64,000 nucleotides of DNA from Mycobacterium colombiense CECT 3035. Its GTDB lineage: Bacteria; Actinomycetota; Actinomycetes; Mycobacteriales; Mycobacteriaceae. The position numbers were made by a program, and so were the translations under genes. This document shows positions 20,824-31,675 of this stretch, in pieces. The stretch lies in assembly GCF_002105755.1 (NCBI RefSeq), contig NZ_CP020821.1, forward strand, positions 62,001-126,000, in the 5' to 3' direction. The notes below the pieces were generated by a model. The model worked only from the letters and a program-made list of their open reading frames with translations. It ran no database searches and was not told the origin of the DNA. Position 1 is the first letter of the stretch, and every line of letters starts with the position of its first letter.

Positions 20824-20865
20824 GCTCCCCGCCTCAAGCGATTAGGTGGGCTTAGCGGGGTGAGC
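20824..20865 (+). terminator. Hairpin between the two tRNA genes
   Basis: GCTCCCCGC (20824-20832) pairs with GCGGG and GAGC (20855-20859 and 20862-20865) with a two-base bulge. No T-tract follows. It could terminate or process the tRNA-Gln transcript. TATGCT at 20866-20871 is a plausible -10 for tRNA-Glu. Confidence 0.45.
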
Positions 20866-20890
20866 TATGCTGACTGCTCGGATCGTTTCT

Positions 20891-20963
20891 GGCCCCGTCG
20901 TCTAGCGGCCTAGGACGCCGCCCTCTCACGGCGGTAGCGTGGGTTCGAATCCCATCGGGGCTA
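20891..20963 (+). tRNA. tRNA-Glu (anticodon CTC)
   Basis: The cloverleaf has acceptor GGCCCCG/CGGGGCT (one G-U pair), T8, D-stem GTCT/GGAC, anticodon stem CCGCC/GGCGG with loop CTCTCAC (anticodon CTC) and T-loop TTCGAAT. The discriminator is A at 20963. CCA is not encoded. Confidence 0.95.
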
Positions 20964-20976
20964 CAAGATATCGCAG

Positions 20977-21489
20977 CTACTGGCCGGTCCCCAGGACCGC
21001 CGGTGCTGTCGATCCACCCACCGGCATGGCCGGCAAGCCGAGTTTGCGGTGATCCCACGAACGAGCCCGACGGGCGACGATGCGAACGCAGACCCGCTTG
21101 TTCATCATCTGCTCGACGAACGGCTTCATGTCGTCGCTGTAGGGACCGGTGTAGCGCTCCCACACGCTGACGCCCACGCGGTGTGAGACGTCGGGGTCGT
21201 CGACGATTTCGGCGACGCCCTCGAAGGACACCCCGCGCAGTGTGTCGTAGGTGTGGCCGTCCTCGATCAGGAAGCTCACCCGCGGATCGCGCTTGAGGTT
21301 GACCGCCTTCTGCGACTTGGCCTTGGTCTCCAGCCAGATCTCGCCGTCGACGACGGCGTACCACATGGCGGTCAGGTGTGGCTGGCCGTCGGCGCCGATG
21401 GTGGCCAGCGTGCCGGTGCGGCTTTTCACGACGAAATCGGCGACCTCGTCTTCGGACATGACGATGCTCGCGCGCTGATTGGTTCCCAT
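20977..21489 (-). CDS. F420/FMN split beta-barrel protein (PNPOx-like, Rv2991-like)
   Basis: This 170-aa protein has the pyridoxamine 5'-phosphate oxidase-like barrel (TLATIGADGQPHLTAMWYAVVDGEIWLET, then KAVNLKRDPRVSFLIEDG). This subgroup in mycobacteria contains F420H2-dependent reductases (FDOR-B), and the F420 gene fbiD lies 8 kb downstream. Cofactor choice here is inferred from the family. The ATG at 21489 (MGTNQRASIVMSEDEV) gives a length near Rv2991 (about 163 aa); Met11 is an alternative. It is convergent with tRNA-Glu. Confidence 0.83.
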   Translation of the reverse strand: MGTNQRASIVMSEDEVADFVVKSRTGTLATIGADGQPHLTAMWYAVVDGEIWLETKAKSQKAVNLKRDPRVSFLIEDGHTYDTLRGVSFEGVAEIVDDPDVSHRVGVSVWERYTGPYSDDMKPFVEQMMNKRVCVRIVARRARSWDHRKLGLPAMPVGGSTAPAVLGTGQ

Positions 21490-21536
21490 GCCGGTCAGTC
21501 TGTCAGGCCGCCTGCGATCCCCGGTGCGCTGGTGGC

Positions 21537-22238
21537 TCAGAGGCGACGGGTGATTGCCTCGGCGGCCGACAACAGGTCGGCGGCCCAGCGCGCCCCGGGG
21601 CGCCGGCCGATCCGATCGATGGGACCGGAGACCGAGATGGCCGCGACGACGCCACCGCGACCATCGCGCACCGGCGCGGACACACTCGCCACGCCCGGCT
21701 CGCGCTCGGCCACGCTCTGGGCCCAGCCCCGCCGCCGCACTTCGGCCAGGGTTCGTTCGGTGAATTTCGCCGTCGCAAGCACGGCCTTCTGGGTGGCCGC
21801 GTCGCTATGGGCCAGCAGCACTTTGGCGCCCGACCCGGCCGTCATCGGCAATCGCGCCCCGATCGGCACCGTATCGCGAAGGCCCGCAGCGGGTTCCAGC
21901 GCGGCCACGCAGACGCGGTCGGTGCCCTCGCGGCGATACAGCTGCACGCTCTCCCCGGTGGTTTCGCGCAACAGCGGCAGTACCGCGGCGCTGGCGGCCA
22001 GCAGCGGATCGTTGACGTGGGCCGCCAGTTCACTGACGGCCGGACCGAGGCACCAGCGTCCTTCGTCGTCGCGCGCCAGCAGGCGGTGCACTTCGAGGGC
22101 GGCGGCCAGCCGGTACGCCGTGGCGCGCGGCAACGAGGTGCGCTCACACAGTTCGGCCAACCCACAGGGTGATTGGGAGATCGTGTGGAGGATACCCACG
22201 GCTTTGTCCAGGACGCCGATGCCGCTATGCTGTCTCAC
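21537..22238 (-). CDS. IclR-family regulator divergent from leuCD
   Basis: This 233-aa regulator has an N-terminal winged helix-turn-helix (ILHTISQSPCGLAELCERTSLPRATAYRLAAAL) and a C-terminal IclR effector domain. It is divergently arranged with leuCD, exactly like LtbR in Corynebacterium and NdgR in Streptomyces, which control leuCD and other amino acid genes. The M. tuberculosis equivalent is Rv2989. Control of leuCD is therefore a strong inference. The start is GTG 22238 with AAGGAG immediately upstream on the minus strand. An inverted repeat TCTC-N7-GAGA lies in the shared upstream region. Confidence 0.9.
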   Translation of the reverse strand: MRQHSGIGVLDKAVGILHTISQSPCGLAELCERTSLPRATAYRLAAALEVHRLLARDDEGRWCLGPAVSELAAHVNDPLLAASAAVLPLLRETTGESVQLYRREGTDRVCVAALEPAAGLRDTVPIGARLPMTAGSGAKVLLAHSDAATQKAVLATAKFTERTLAEVRRRGWAQSVAEREPGVASVSAPVRDGRGGVVAAISVSGPIDRIGRRPGARWAADLLSAAEAITRRL

Positions 22239-22253
22239 AAGGAGATACTAGCG

Positions 22254-22268
22254 TCTCGCATTCTGAGA
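22254..22268. promoter_or_regulatory. Candidate IclR-type operator in the leuC divergent region
   Basis: TCTCGCATTCTGAGA is an inverted repeat with 4-base arms centred at 22261. It lies 16 bases upstream of the IclR gene start and about 55 bases before leuC. It is a plausible operator for autoregulation and leuCD control, but the arms are short and the call rests on position. Confidence 0.4.
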
Positions 22269-22322
22269 TCACAGCCCGAATGATCGACGAGCCGCTAACG
22301 AGGCGAATTGAGGCGAGTTCGA

Positions 22323-23762
22323 ATGGGAATCGACCGAGGGGCGGCGGGGGCCGCCGCCAAACCGCGCACTCTGGCCGAAAAAGTTTGGGATGACCACGTT
22401 GTGGTGTCCGGTGGGGCCAGCGAGCCGGACCTGATCTACATCGATCTGCATCTGGTGCACGAGGTCACCAGCCCGCAGGCTTTCGACGGCCTGCGCCTCG
22501 CCGGCCGGCCGGTGCGGCGCCCCGATTTGACGTTGGCCACCGAGGATCACAACGTTCCGACCACCGATATCGACAAGCCGATCGCCGATCCGGTGTCACG
22601 GACCCAGGTCGAGACATTGCGGCGAAATTGTGCCGAATTCGGTGTGCGGCTATATCCAATGGGCGACGTGGAGCAGGGCATCGTGCACGTGGTCGGGCCG
22701 CAGCTGGGCCTCACCCAGCCCGGAATGACCGTCGTCTGTGGGGATAGTCACACCTCGACGCACGGGGCATTCGGCGCGCTGGCCATGGGAATTGGCACCT
22801 CCGAGGTCGAACACGTGCTGGCCACCCAGACGCTTCCGCTGCGGCCGTTCAAGACGATGGCGGTCAATGTCGACGGGCAGCTGCCCGCGGGCGTGACGGC
22901 CAAGGACATCATTCTCGCACTGATCGCCAAGATCGGTACCGGTGGCGGGCAGGGCCACGTCATCGAATATCGCGGCAGCGCCATCGAATCGCTGTCGATG
23001 GAAGGCCGGATGACGGTGTGCAATATGAGCATCGAGGCCGGTGCCCGGGCGGGCATGGTGGCTCCGGACGAAACCACGTTCGAGTTCCTGCGCGGTCGCC
23101 CGCACGCTCCGCAGGGGGCGCAATGGGATGCGGCGATGAGCTATTGGCAACAGTTGCACACCGACCCCGGGGCCGAATTCGACACCGAGGTCTACCTCGA
23201 CGCCGCGTCGCTCAGCCCGTTTGTGACGTGGGGCACCAACCCCGGCCAGGGCGTTCCGCTGGCCGACGCGGTGCCCGATCCCGAGTTGATGACCGACGAC
23301 GCGCAGCGTCAGGCCGCTGAGAAAGCGTTGGCGTATATGGACCTTCGACCGGGCACGCCGATGCGTGACATCGCCGTTGACACGGTGTTCGTGGGCTCTT
23401 GTACCAACGGTCGTATCGAAGATCTGCGCGTCGTCGCCGACGTGCTGCGCGGCCGCAAGCTCGCGCCCGGGGTGCGGATGCTGGTGGTGCCGGGCTCGAT
23501 GCGGGTGCGCGCGCAGGCCGAAGCCGAAGGGCTGGGTGAGGTTTTCACGTCCGCGGGCGCCGAATGGCGGCAAGCGGGCTGCTCAATGTGCCTGGGGATG
23601 AATCCCGACCAGCTTGCGCCGGGGGAGCGATGCGCGGCGACGTCCAACCGCAACTTCGAAGGGCGCCAGGGTAAAGGTGGCCGCACGCATTTGGTGTCTC
23701 CGGCCGTTGCGGCGGCGACAGCCGTTCGCGGCACATTGTCCGCTCCTGCCGATTTGAGCTGA
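22323..23762 (+). CDS. leuC: 3-isopropylmalate dehydratase large subunit
   Basis: This 479-aa aconitase-family subunit carries the 4Fe-4S cluster that isomerises 2- to 3-isopropylmalate. The three cluster cysteines are Cys360 (GSCTNGR), Cys420 and Cys423 ([11 protein letters not shown]), and [19 protein letters not shown] is the conserved substrate block. The ATG at 22323 is preferred; the frame is open a few codons upstream at a TTG. The N-terminus before [12 protein letters not shown] is a few residues longer and different from M. tuberculosis LeuC (about 473 aa). LeuD follows after 26 bases. Confidence 0.96.
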   Translation: MGIDRGAAGAAAKPRTLAEKVWDDHVVVSGGASEPDLIYIDLHLVHEVTSPQAFDGLRLAGRPVRRPDLTLATEDHNVPTTDIDKPIADPVSRTQVETLRRNCAEFGVRLYPMGDVEQGIVHVVGPQLGLTQPGMTVVCGDSHTSTHGAFGALAMGIGTSEVEHVLATQTLPLRPFKTMAVNVDGQLPAGVTAKDIILALIAKIGTGGGQGHVIEYRGSAIESLSMEGRMTVCNMSIEAGARAGMVAPDETTFEFLRGRPHAPQGAQWDAAMSYWQQLHTDPGAEFDTEVYLDAASLSPFVTWGTNPGQGVPLADAVPDPELMTDDAQRQAAEKALAYMDLRPGTPMRDIAVDTVFVGSCTNGRIEDLRVVADVLRGRKLAPGVRMLVVPGSMRVRAQAEAEGLGEVFTSAGAEWRQAGCSMCLGMNPDQLAPGERCAATSNRNFEGRQGKGGRTHLVSPAVAAATAVRGTLSAPADLS

Positions 23763-23788
23763 CGTATTCCACTCGTGAAGGGATGAGC

Positions 23789-24385
23789 ATGGAAGCATTT
23801 CGCACCCACACCGGTATCGGTGTGCCGCTGCGGCGGTCCAATGTCGACACCGATCAGATCATTCCGGCGGTGTATTTGAAGCGTGTCACCCGAACCGGTT
23901 TCGAGGACGGCTTGTTCGCCAGCTGGCGGTCGGATCCGTCATTCGTGCTCAACCTCAGCCCCTTTGACCGGGGGTCAGTGCTCGTCGCGGGGCCCGATTT
24001 CGGGACCGGCTCCTCGCGTGAGCATGCGGTGTGGGCACTGATGGACTACGGGTTCCGGGTGGTCATCTCGTCTCGATTCGGTGACATTTTCCGGGGCAAC
24101 GCCGGCAAGGCGGGGCTGCTGGCGGCCGAAGTTTCTCAGGACGGTGTGGAGCTGCTCTGGAAGCTCATCGAGCAGAGCCCGGGCTTGGAAATCACTGTCA
24201 ATCTTCAAGATCGAAATATCACCGCGGGAACGACGGTGCTGCCGTTCAAGATTGACGACCACACCGCATGGCGGCTACTCGAGGGACTCGACGATATAGC
24301 CCTTACGCTGCGGAAACTCGATAAAATCGAGGCATTCGAGATCGAGTATCCGGACTGGAAACCGCGCACTCTGCCCACCTCCTGA
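23789..24385 (+). CDS. leuD: 3-isopropylmalate dehydratase small subunit
   Basis: This 198-aa swivelling subunit of isopropylmalate isomerase shows the typical [26 protein letters not shown] and [16 protein letters not shown] segments. Two in-frame ATGs exist, 23783 and 23789. The second is chosen because GAAGGG at 23777-23782 is correctly spaced only for it and the product then has the same length as Rv2987c (198 aa). It is cotranscribed with leuC and presumably controlled by the divergent IclR regulator. Confidence 0.95.
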   Translation: MEAFRTHTGIGVPLRRSNVDTDQIIPAVYLKRVTRTGFEDGLFASWRSDPSFVLNLSPFDRGSVLVAGPDFGTGSSREHAVWALMDYGFRVVISSRFGDIFRGNAGKAGLLAAEVSQDGVELLWKLIEQSPGLEITVNLQDRNITAGTTVLPFKIDDHTAWRLLEGLDDIALTLRKLDKIEAFEIEYPDWKPRTLPTS

Positions 24386-24595
24386 GTGGTCGGCCGGCGC
24401 CGATTTTCTGCTTGACCGGCTAACTAAACCGAGCCGATTTTTAACACCACCACCGGTCAAGGGCGGCAACCAGATTGCGAAATCTGCGGACGCCTTGCCC
24501 TGAAATTGCGCGTGGCTCTTGGAAATTTGCTGGGTGAGGGTTTACCGTGTCCACTAGTCGGTTCAAATCGAGGACCACTAGTGTCGGAGGGATTG

Positions 24596-25237
24596 ATGAA
24601 CAAGGCAGAGCTCATTGATGTGCTCACAACTAAATTGAACACGGACCGTCGACAGGCGACCGCTGCGGTCGAGAATGTTGTCGACACCATTGTGCGTGCG
24701 GTACACAAGGGCGACAGCGTCACTATCACCGGGTTCGGTGTGTTCGAACAGCGGCGCCGCGCAGCGCGGGTGGCCCGCAACCCGCGGACCGGTGAGACGG
24801 TGAAGGTGAAGCCGACGTCCGTCCCGGCGTTCCGCCCCGGTGCTCAGTTCAAAGCGGTTGTGTCTGGCGCACAGCGCCTCCCGTCGGACGGCCCGGCCGT
24901 CAAGCGCGGTGTGGTAGCGGGTAGTGGTGCGGCCAAGAAGACGGCCGCCAAGAAGGCTCCGGCCAAGAAGGCCGCGGCCAAGAAGGCTCCCGCCAAGAAG
25001 ACTGCGGCGAAGAAGGCTCCGGTGCGCAAGGCCGCGACCAAGGCTCCGGCCAAGAAGGCGGCGACCAAGGCTCCGGTGCGCAAGGCCGCGACCAAGGCCC
25101 CGGCCAAGAAGGCCGCGGTCAAGAAGGCTCCGGCCAAGAAGGCCGCGACCAAGGCTCCGGCCAAGAAGGCCGCGAGCAAGGCTCCGGCCCGCAAGGCTCC
25201 CGCCAAGAAGACGACCGCGCGTCGCGGTCGCAAGTAA
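24596..25237 (+). CDS. hupB: DNA-binding protein HU homologue with lysine-rich tail
   Basis: This 213-aa nucleoid protein has an HU domain (1-90: [39 protein letters not shown] with the DNA-intercalating Pro region). A long basic C-terminal tail of AAKK, AKKAP and ATKAP repeats follows, a histone H1-like form confined to actinobacteria. It compacts DNA and is known in M. tuberculosis (214 aa) for roles in iron response and mycolate-surface interactions. The ATG is preceded by GGAGGG. A 210-base upstream region contains AT-richer stretches suited to promoters. Confidence 0.96.
   Translation: MNKAELIDVLTTKLNTDRRQATAAVENVVDTIVRAVHKGDSVTITGFGVFEQRRRAARVARNPRTGETVKVKPTSVPAFRPGAQFKAVVSGAQRLPSDGPAVKRGVVAGSGAAKKTAAKKAPAKKAAAKKAPAKKTAAKKAPVRKAATKAPAKKAATKAPVRKAATKAPAKKAAVKKAPAKKAATKAPAKKAASKAPARKAPAKKTTARRGRK
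24931..25218 (+). repeat. Imperfect repeats encoding the HupB Lys/Ala/Pro tail
   Basis: Short units built on GCCAAGAAGGC and GCGACCAAGGCTCCG recur in frame about every 15-30 bases and encode AAKK(A)P-type blocks. The repeats make the tail prone to length variation between strains. Confidence 0.8.
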
Positions 25238-25255
25238 GCGGAGTCAAGCTCTAGA

Positions 25256-25302
25256 CACGAATACCCTTCGGGCGGCAGCGGTGCCCCCGAAGGGTATTCG
25301 TG
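25256..25302. terminator. 17-bp perfect hairpin after hupB
   Basis: CACGAATACCCTTCGGG (25256-25272) is perfectly complementary to CCCGAAGGGTATTCGTG (25286-25302) with a 13-base loop. It sits between the convergent hupB and mutT1 stops and can serve both strands. No T-run follows, as is common in mycobacteria. Confidence 0.85.
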
Positions 25303-25329
25303 CGCTTGCGGCGGGCCACCGCAATCACG

Positions 25330-26277
25330 CTAGGCCCGGACGTTGGCGGCCAGCGCACCGCCGATGTGGTCGGCGGCCACCAATCGTCCGTCTAACAGCG
25401 ACAGCACCCAGGTGCTGCCCTTGTGGTTGCGCGACTTGTCGGGTCGCACGCCATCGCGCTCACACCACCACGCGATCAGGTCCGGAATCACCTTGCCCTG
25501 CGTGCAGACAACCGGTGTGCCGTGCTGCTCGGCGATGTCCAGCATTCGATGGCGTGCGCGTTTCGCGTTCTTGGCATAGGCCTCTTCGGTGAGGGCGGGC
25601 TCGTTGTGCACGGGCACTCCCAAATCCGCGGCAAGCGGTTCCACGGTCTGGTGGCAGCGGACTCGGTCGGCCGCGTAGACCTGTGATGCACCGAAGGCCA
25701 GCAGCTGTGGAACCAGCGCCTCGGCCTGTGCGCGTCCGCGCTTGTCCAGCGGTCGCTTGGCGTCGTCGCCGGAGAAACGGGATTTGCGGCCGGCGGTGCC
25801 GTGCCGGACCACCAACACGGTTTGTGTGTCGGCGGGTTTTTTGTTGAAGTGGCGCAACACTTTTCGATCCTGCGCGTAGTCGAGCCGCTGCATCGCCTCG
25901 GCCAGCGGAAGCCAGAGCAACCGGTCCACCTCGTTGCCCGGCACGAATTCGCCGCCGGTGGCGCGGGCCGCCCAGTAGTAGACCTTTTTGACGCCCTGGT
26001 CGATTGGATAGCTCACCACGTCGAGCCGCCTGCCCAGGATCGCGCGCTGGCCCGTCTCCTCGTGCACCTCGCGCACGGCGGCCACCGGGGCCGTCTCGCC
26101 GGGGTCCACCTTGCCTTTGGGCAGTGACCAGTCGTCATAGCGGGGGCGATGAATCACGGCGATCTCGACGTCGTTGTCGTCCGCGTCAGCATGGCCCGGT
26201 CGCCACAGCACCGCGCCGGCGGCATAGACGACTCGGCTTCCAGAGCGCCGAGGGGTGGACGAATTCTGGGTCGGCAC
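25330..26277 (-). CDS. mutT1: MutT1: Nudix hydrolase fused to histidine phosphatase domain
   Basis: This 315-aa two-domain protein has the Nudix box at residues 55-77 (GKVDPGE ... REVHEETG). A C-terminal histidine phosphatase domain begins with VVRHG (156-160). Mycobacterial MutT1 hydrolyses 8-oxo-dGTP/8-oxo-GTP to the diphosphate, and the phosphatase domain acts on diadenosine or nucleotide phosphates; it is part of the oxidised guanine (GO) system together with fpg, also in this window. The GTG start at 26277 has GGAG upstream. Size equals Rv2985 (about 317 aa). Confidence 0.95.
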   Translation of the reverse strand: MPTQNSSTPRRSGSRVVYAAGAVLWRPGHADADDNDVEIAVIHRPRYDDWSLPKGKVDPGETAPVAAVREVHEETGQRAILGRRLDVVSYPIDQGVKKVYYWAARATGGEFVPGNEVDRLLWLPLAEAMQRLDYAQDRKVLRHFNKKPADTQTVLVVRHGTAGRKSRFSGDDAKRPLDKRGRAQAEALVPQLLAFGASQVYAADRVRCHQTVEPLAADLGVPVHNEPALTEEAYAKNAKRARHRMLDIAEQHGTPVVCTQGKVIPDLIAWWCERDGVRPDKSRNHKGSTWVLSLLDGRLVAADHIGGALAANVRA

Positions 26278-26363
26278 CTCAACTCCTGCAGATCAATTCA
26301 CCTCAGGGCCGCACGCTTGAGCACGCCGCGGCCCGGAGAAACAACCGGAAGTCACGCACAGAG

Positions 26364-28550
26364 CTAAGGACTGCGATGGCGCTCCATCAACGATACTTGG
26401 TGGTCACGCACGGTATGGCCCTCCTGTGGCGACGGGGTCCACTGCCCGTCGGGCCCCAGTTCCCAGCACCGCGTGGACGGATCCAGTGCGGATTCGAACA
26501 ATTCGTCGAGCTGCGCGGTGAGCTTGGGGTCCTTGACCTGAGCCAGGACTTCCACCCGCCGATCGAGGTTGCGATGCATCATGTCAGCGCTGCCGATCCA
26601 GAACTCGTTGATGTTGCGGAAATGGATGATCCGCGAGTGCTCCAAGAAGCGGCCGAGAATTGAGCGGACGAAAATGTTTTCGGAGAAACCCTCGGCGCCC
26701 GGGCGCAGCGCGCAGATGCCGCGCACCACGACCTCGACCCGCACCCCCGCCTGCGAGGCCCGATACAGCGCGTCGATCACCTGCTCGTCGACGAGCGCAT
26801 TCATCTTCATGCGGATGCGCCCGTTGCCGCGTTCGCGGTGCGCTTCGATCTCGCGTTCGACGCGTTCGATGATGCCCGAGCGAATTCCGTGCGGCGCCAC
26901 CAGCAGATTGCGATAGGAGACCTTACGCGAATAGCCGGTAAGCGAATTGAACAAATCGGTGAGGTCCGCGCCGATGTCGGGGCTCGCCGTCAGCAGGCCG
27001 ACATCCTCATAGAGGCGGGCGGTCTTGCTGTTGTAATTGCCCGTTCCGATGTGGCAGTAGCGCCGGATCGCCGAACCCTCGCGGCGCACCACCAGGCAGG
27101 TCTTGCAGTGCGTCTTGAGGCCGACGAGCCCGTAGACCACATGCACGCCCGCCTGCTCGAGTGCGCGCGCCCACCGGATGTTGGCCTGTTCGTCGAAGCG
27201 CGCCTTGATCTCGACGAGCGCCACGGCCTGCTTTCCGGCCTCGGCCGCTTCGATCAGCGCCCGCACGATCGGCGAGTCACCGGAGGTGCGGTACAGCGTC
27301 TGTTTGATCGCCAGCACGTTGGGGTCCGCGGCGGCCTGCTGAATGAAGCGCTGCACGCTGGTGGAGAACGAATCGTACGGGTGGTGCACCAGGACGTCGC
27401 CCTCGCGCAGCGTCGCGAAGATGCTCTTGGGAGATTCGCGGTCGGCGAACGCGGGGTGGGTGTCCGGCACGAACGCCGGGTCTTTGAGCGCGGGCCGGTC
27501 CAGGCCGTAGATCTGCCACAGCGACGAAAGGTCGAGCAGGCCCGGCACTTCGATGACGTCACCGGGATGCACGTCGAGCTCGCGCAGCAGCAATTCCAGC
27601 ATGCCCTCGGTCATGTCGTCGGCGATCTCGAGCCGCACCGGCGGGCCGAACCGCCGGCGCGCCAGTTCCCGTTCCAGCGCCTGCAGCAGATCCTCGTCGC
27701 GGTCTTCTTCGACCTCCATGTCGGCGTTGCGGGTGATGCGGAAAGCGTGGTGCTCCACGATGTCCATGCCCGGGAACAGAAGAGGAAGGAAGGCCGCGAT
27801 CAGCTCTTCCATCGGCAGGTAGCGGACGATGGTCCGCCCCGAGCCGTCAGCGTCGTTGATGGCGGCGAGTTCGACGAAGCGATCGACGTTGTTGGGCACC
27901 TTGACTCGCGCGAAGTGCTGCCCGCCGTCCTCGGGCTGGCGCACCATGACCGCCAGGTTCAGGCTGAGCCCGCTGACGAACGGGAACGGGTGCGCGGGGT
28001 CGACGGCCAGCGGGGTCAGGACCGGGAAGACCTGTTCGGTGAAATAAGCCGACAATTCGTCGCGTTCGGCCTGCTCCAGGTCGGCCCACGTGACGATGTG
28101 GATGCCTTCCTCGGCCAGCGCAGGCCGCACCGAATCGAGGAACACCCGCGCGTGCCGGGTCGCGATCCGCTGCGTCTGCTCCCCGATGAGGGCGAGCTGC
28201 TTGCGCGGCGTCAGACCGTCGGCGGAGCGAACCGACAGCCCCATCTCGTCGCGGCGTTTGAGGCCGGCGACGCGCACCATATAGAACTCGTCGAGGTTGG
28301 AGGCGAAGATCGCCAGGAACTTGGCGCGTTCCAGCAGCGGCAACGAGTTGTCGTCGGCCAGCGCCAGCACGCGGGCGTTGAAGTCCAGCCAGCTCAGTTC
28401 GCGGTTGAGGTAACGATCGTCCGGCAGATCGGTCAGCGCGGCCTGGGTCGCAGCCGGTGGTGCCGCCACGGCCGAGTCGCCCGAATGCCACAAATTCTCG
28501 TCGGGTCGCGCCTCAGCTTCGATTTCAGTCACCCTGCGATCATTGCTCAT
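26364..28550 (-). CDS. ppk: Polyphosphate kinase 1
   Basis: This 728-aa enzyme reversibly transfers ATP gamma-phosphate onto polyphosphate via phosphohistidine. Visible are the N-domain ([19 protein letters not shown]), the head domain and the C-terminal PLD-like catalytic domains with the histidine-containing [17 protein letters not shown] and the HDD-like region (HPYDSF). Polyphosphate links to stress and persistence in mycobacteria. ATG 28550 is chosen; an adjacent GTG at 28553 is possible. Size is close to Rv2984 (about 742 aa). It lies in the conserved mutT1-ppk-fbiD order. Confidence 0.96.
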   Translation of the reverse strand: MSNDRRVTEIEAEARPDENLWHSGDSAVAAPPAATQAALTDLPDDRYLNRELSWLDFNARVLALADDNSLPLLERAKFLAIFASNLDEFYMVRVAGLKRRDEMGLSVRSADGLTPRKQLALIGEQTQRIATRHARVFLDSVRPALAEEGIHIVTWADLEQAERDELSAYFTEQVFPVLTPLAVDPAHPFPFVSGLSLNLAVMVRQPEDGGQHFARVKVPNNVDRFVELAAINDADGSGRTIVRYLPMEELIAAFLPLLFPGMDIVEHHAFRITRNADMEVEEDRDEDLLQALERELARRRFGPPVRLEIADDMTEGMLELLLRELDVHPGDVIEVPGLLDLSSLWQIYGLDRPALKDPAFVPDTHPAFADRESPKSIFATLREGDVLVHHPYDSFSTSVQRFIQQAAADPNVLAIKQTLYRTSGDSPIVRALIEAAEAGKQAVALVEIKARFDEQANIRWARALEQAGVHVVYGLVGLKTHCKTCLVVRREGSAIRRYCHIGTGNYNSKTARLYEDVGLLTASPDIGADLTDLFNSLTGYSRKVSYRNLLVAPHGIRSGIIERVEREIEAHRERGNGRIRMKMNALVDEQVIDALYRASQAGVRVEVVVRGICALRPGAEGFSENIFVRSILGRFLEHSRIIHFRNINEFWIGSADMMHRNLDRRVEVLAQVKDPKLTAQLDELFESALDPSTRCWELGPDGQWTPSPQEGHTVRDHQVSLMERHRSP

Positions 28551-28641
28551 CACGCGCGGGTGCTGCTAGCGCTCGGGGGACATCCATTCGCCGTTGGGAC
28601 GACGTTCACCCGTCGGACAGATTTGCCAGGCGTGATCGAAA

Positions 28642-29298
<657 letters not shown>

Positions 29299-29412
29299 TC
29301 ATCCTGCCAGCGCCGCGCCACGGCGCGCGTGACGCCCGGTCCGTCGCTGATCTAGGGTGTAGCGGCCGCGCCTGCCGCGTGAGCAACACCGACCACGGAC
29401 AGGGGGTGGTAC

Positions 29413-30447
29413 GTGACCAGCGCATCAGCGGGTGCCGTCGCGGTCATGGGTGCCGGGGCGTGGGGAACGGCGCTGGCCAAGGTGCTGGTCGACGCGGGGG
29501 GACCGGAGGCCGGGGTCACGCTGTGGACCCGCAGGCCCGAGCTCGCCGAGCAGATCAACTCCACCCGGTACAACCCCGACTACCTGCCCGGCACCGAGCT
29601 GCCGCCGGGCATCCGCGCCACCGCCGACGCCGCCGACGCGCTGCGCGACGCATCGACGGTGTTGCTGGGGGTGCCGGCGCAGACGATGCGCGCCAACCTC
29701 GAGCGCTGGGCGCCGTTGATTCGCGCGGGCGCGACCCTGGTCAGCCTGGCCAAGGGTATCGAGCTGGGCACGCTGATGCGGATGAGCCAGGTCATCGTCT
29801 CGGTCACCGGCGTCGACCCTTCTCAGATCGCGGTGATCTCGGGGCCGAACCTGGCCAGCGAGATCGCCGCATGTCAGCCGGCCGCGACCGTCATAGCGTG
29901 CAGCGACTCGGGCCGGGCCGTTGCCCTGCAGCGCATGCTGAACAGCGGCTACTTCCGCCCGTACACCAACAGCGACGTGGTCGGCACCGAGATCGGCGGG
30001 GCCTGCAAGAACGTCATCGCCCTGGCGTGCGGGATGGCCGTCGGCGTCGGCCTCGGCGAGAACACCACGGCGGCGATCATCACCCGCGGCCTGGCCGAGA
30101 TCATGCGGCTGGGCATTGCGCTCGGCGCCAAGGGCGCGACGCTGGCCGGGCTGGCCGGGGTGGGCGACCTGGTGGCCACCTGCAGCTCGCCGCGGTCGCG
30201 CAACCGTTCCCTGGGCGAACGGCTCGGCCGGGGGGCGACCATCCAGTCCCTGTTGGGCGGCACGCCGGACGGCGGCGACGGACACGTCGTCGAGGGGGTG
30301 ACGTCCTGCGAGTCGGTGCTGGCGCTGGCCGCCAGTTACGACGTCGAGATGCCGCTGACCGACGCCGTGGACCGCGTGTGCCACAAAGGGTTGTCGGTCG
30401 ACGAGGCGATGGCCCTGCTCCTGGGCCGCAGCACCAAGCCCGAATAA
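29413..30447 (+). CDS. gpsA: Glycerol-3-phosphate dehydrogenase [NAD(P)+]
   Basis: This 344-aa enzyme reduces dihydroxyacetone phosphate to sn-glycerol 3-phosphate for phospholipid synthesis. It has the nucleotide loop [10 protein letters not shown] (13-22), the conserved [10 protein letters not shown] motif, the catalytic Lys in [13 protein letters not shown], and [13 protein letters not shown]. tuberculosis has two copies; this position corresponds to gpdA2 (Rv2982c, about 334 aa). The GTG at 29413 is the first start of the open frame. TAGGGT at 29353-29358 may be the -10 of a short-leader transcript. Confidence 0.95.
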   Translation: MTSASAGAVAVMGAGAWGTALAKVLVDAGGPEAGVTLWTRRPELAEQINSTRYNPDYLPGTELPPGIRATADAADALRDASTVLLGVPAQTMRANLERWAPLIRAGATLVSLAKGIELGTLMRMSQVIVSVTGVDPSQIAVISGPNLASEIAACQPAATVIACSDSGRAVALQRMLNSGYFRPYTNSDVVGTEIGGACKNVIALACGMAVGVGLGENTTAAIITRGLAEIMRLGIALGAKGATLAGLAGVGDLVATCSSPRSRNRSLGERLGRGATIQSLLGGTPDGGDGHVVEGVTSCESVLALAASYDVEMPLTDAVDRVCHKGLSVDEAMALLLGRSTKPE

Positions 30448-30514
30448 GCGGCGCCGAACGTATGAATAAGGCCAGGCAAAGGCCCGCCACCCGACCGGTT
30501 CGGGTGCCACCCGG

Positions 30515-30520
30515 TAGCCT
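30515..30520 (+). promoter_or_regulatory. -10 box upstream of ddlA
   Basis: TAGCCT lies 9 bases before the ddlA GTG, giving a leaderless or very short-leader transcript. The 82-base gap after gpsA allows a separate promoter. Confidence 0.45.
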
Positions 30521-30529
30521 CTTGACATT

Positions 30530-31675
30530 GTGAGTGCCAGCGAGCGGTCGACGCCGCACCCCGGCTCGCGGGGTGGCGATCGGGTGCGCGTCGCCGTCGT
30601 GTTCGGCGGGCGCAGCAACGAACACGCCATCTCATGCGTCTCGGCAGGCAGCATTCTGCGCAACCTGGACCCGGAGCGGTTCGATGTGGTCGCGATCGGC
30701 ATCACCCCGCAGGGTTCGTGGGTGCTCACCGACGGCGACCCCGCCGCGCTGGCGATCACCGACCGCCAACTGCCCGAGGTGACATCGGACTCCGGAACCG
30801 AATTGGCGCTGACGGCCGATCCCCGGCGCGGCGGCGAGCTGGTCTCGCTGGCACCGGGCGCCAGTGAGGTGCTGGCGTCGGTCGACGTGATCTTTCCGGT
30901 GCTGCATGGTCCCTACGGCGAGGACGGCACCATCCAGGGTCTGCTGGAATTGGCGGGGGTGCCGTATGTGGGGGCCGGTGTGCTGGCCAGCGCCGCCGGC
31001 ATGGACAAAGAGTTCACCAAGAAGCTGTTCACCGCCGAAGGATTGCCGGTCGGCGACTACGCGGTGCTGCGCCCGTCGCGCTCGAGGCTGGCGCCCGAGG
31101 AGTGCGAGCGGCTGGGCCTGCCGGTGTTCGTCAAACCCGCGCGGGGCGGCTCGTCGATCGGCGTGAGCCGGGTATCGAGCTGGGATCAGCTGGACGGCGC
31201 GATCGCCGCCGCGCGCCGTCACGACCCCAAGGTCATCGTCGAGGCGGCCATCGTTGGCCGCGAACTGGAATGCGGCGTGCTCGAAATGCCTGACGGCACA
31301 GTGGAAGCCAGTACGCTGGGCGAGATCCGGGTGGCCGGGGTGCGCGGCCGGGAGGATTCTTTCTACGACTTCTCCACCAAATACCTTGACGACGCGGCCG
31401 AATTGGATGTGCCCGCCAAGGTGGACGACGAAATCGCCGACACCGTGCGCCAATTGGCGGTCCGGGCGTTCCGGGCCATCGACTGTCAGGGGCTGGCCCG
31501 GGTGGACTTCTTCCTCACCGAGGACGGGCCGGTGCTCAACGAGATCAACACCATGCCGGGATTCACCACGATCTCGATGTACCCGAGGATGTGGGCGGCC
31601 AGCGGCGTGGACTACGCGACCCTGCTGGCGACGATGGTCGAGACCGCGCTGGCGCGCGGCGTGGGTCTGCGCTAA
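30530..31675 (+). CDS. ddlA: D-alanine--D-alanine ligase
   Basis: This 381-aa ATP-grasp ligase joins two D-Ala for peptidoglycan precursors and is a target of D-cycloserine. Motifs include [13 protein letters not shown] at the N-terminus, [32 protein letters not shown] (ATP grasp) and the metal-binding [17 protein letters not shown]. Its GTG start is the first in frame and lies just after a -10 box. Size is close to Rv2981c (about 373 aa). The stop overlaps by 4 bases with the stop of the opposing DUF3515 gene. Confidence 0.96.
   Translation: MSASERSTPHPGSRGGDRVRVAVVFGGRSNEHAISCVSAGSILRNLDPERFDVVAIGITPQGSWVLTDGDPAALAITDRQLPEVTSDSGTELALTADPRRGGELVSLAPGASEVLASVDVIFPVLHGPYGEDGTIQGLLELAGVPYVGAGVLASAAGMDKEFTKKLFTAEGLPVGDYAVLRPSRSRLAPEECERLGLPVFVKPARGGSSIGVSRVSSWDQLDGAIAAARRHDPKVIVEAAIVGRELECGVLEMPDGTVEASTLGEIRVAGVRGREDSFYDFSTKYLDDAAELDVPAKVDDEIADTVRQLAVRAFRAIDCQGLARVDFFLTEDGPVLNEINTMPGFTTISMYPRMWAASGVDYATLLATMVETALARGVGLR

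Noticed and set aside
24931..25218. Short repeated units that look like a tandem repeat or CRISPR-like array
   Set aside because: They are in frame within hupB and encode its Lys/Ala/Pro tail; there are no spacers.
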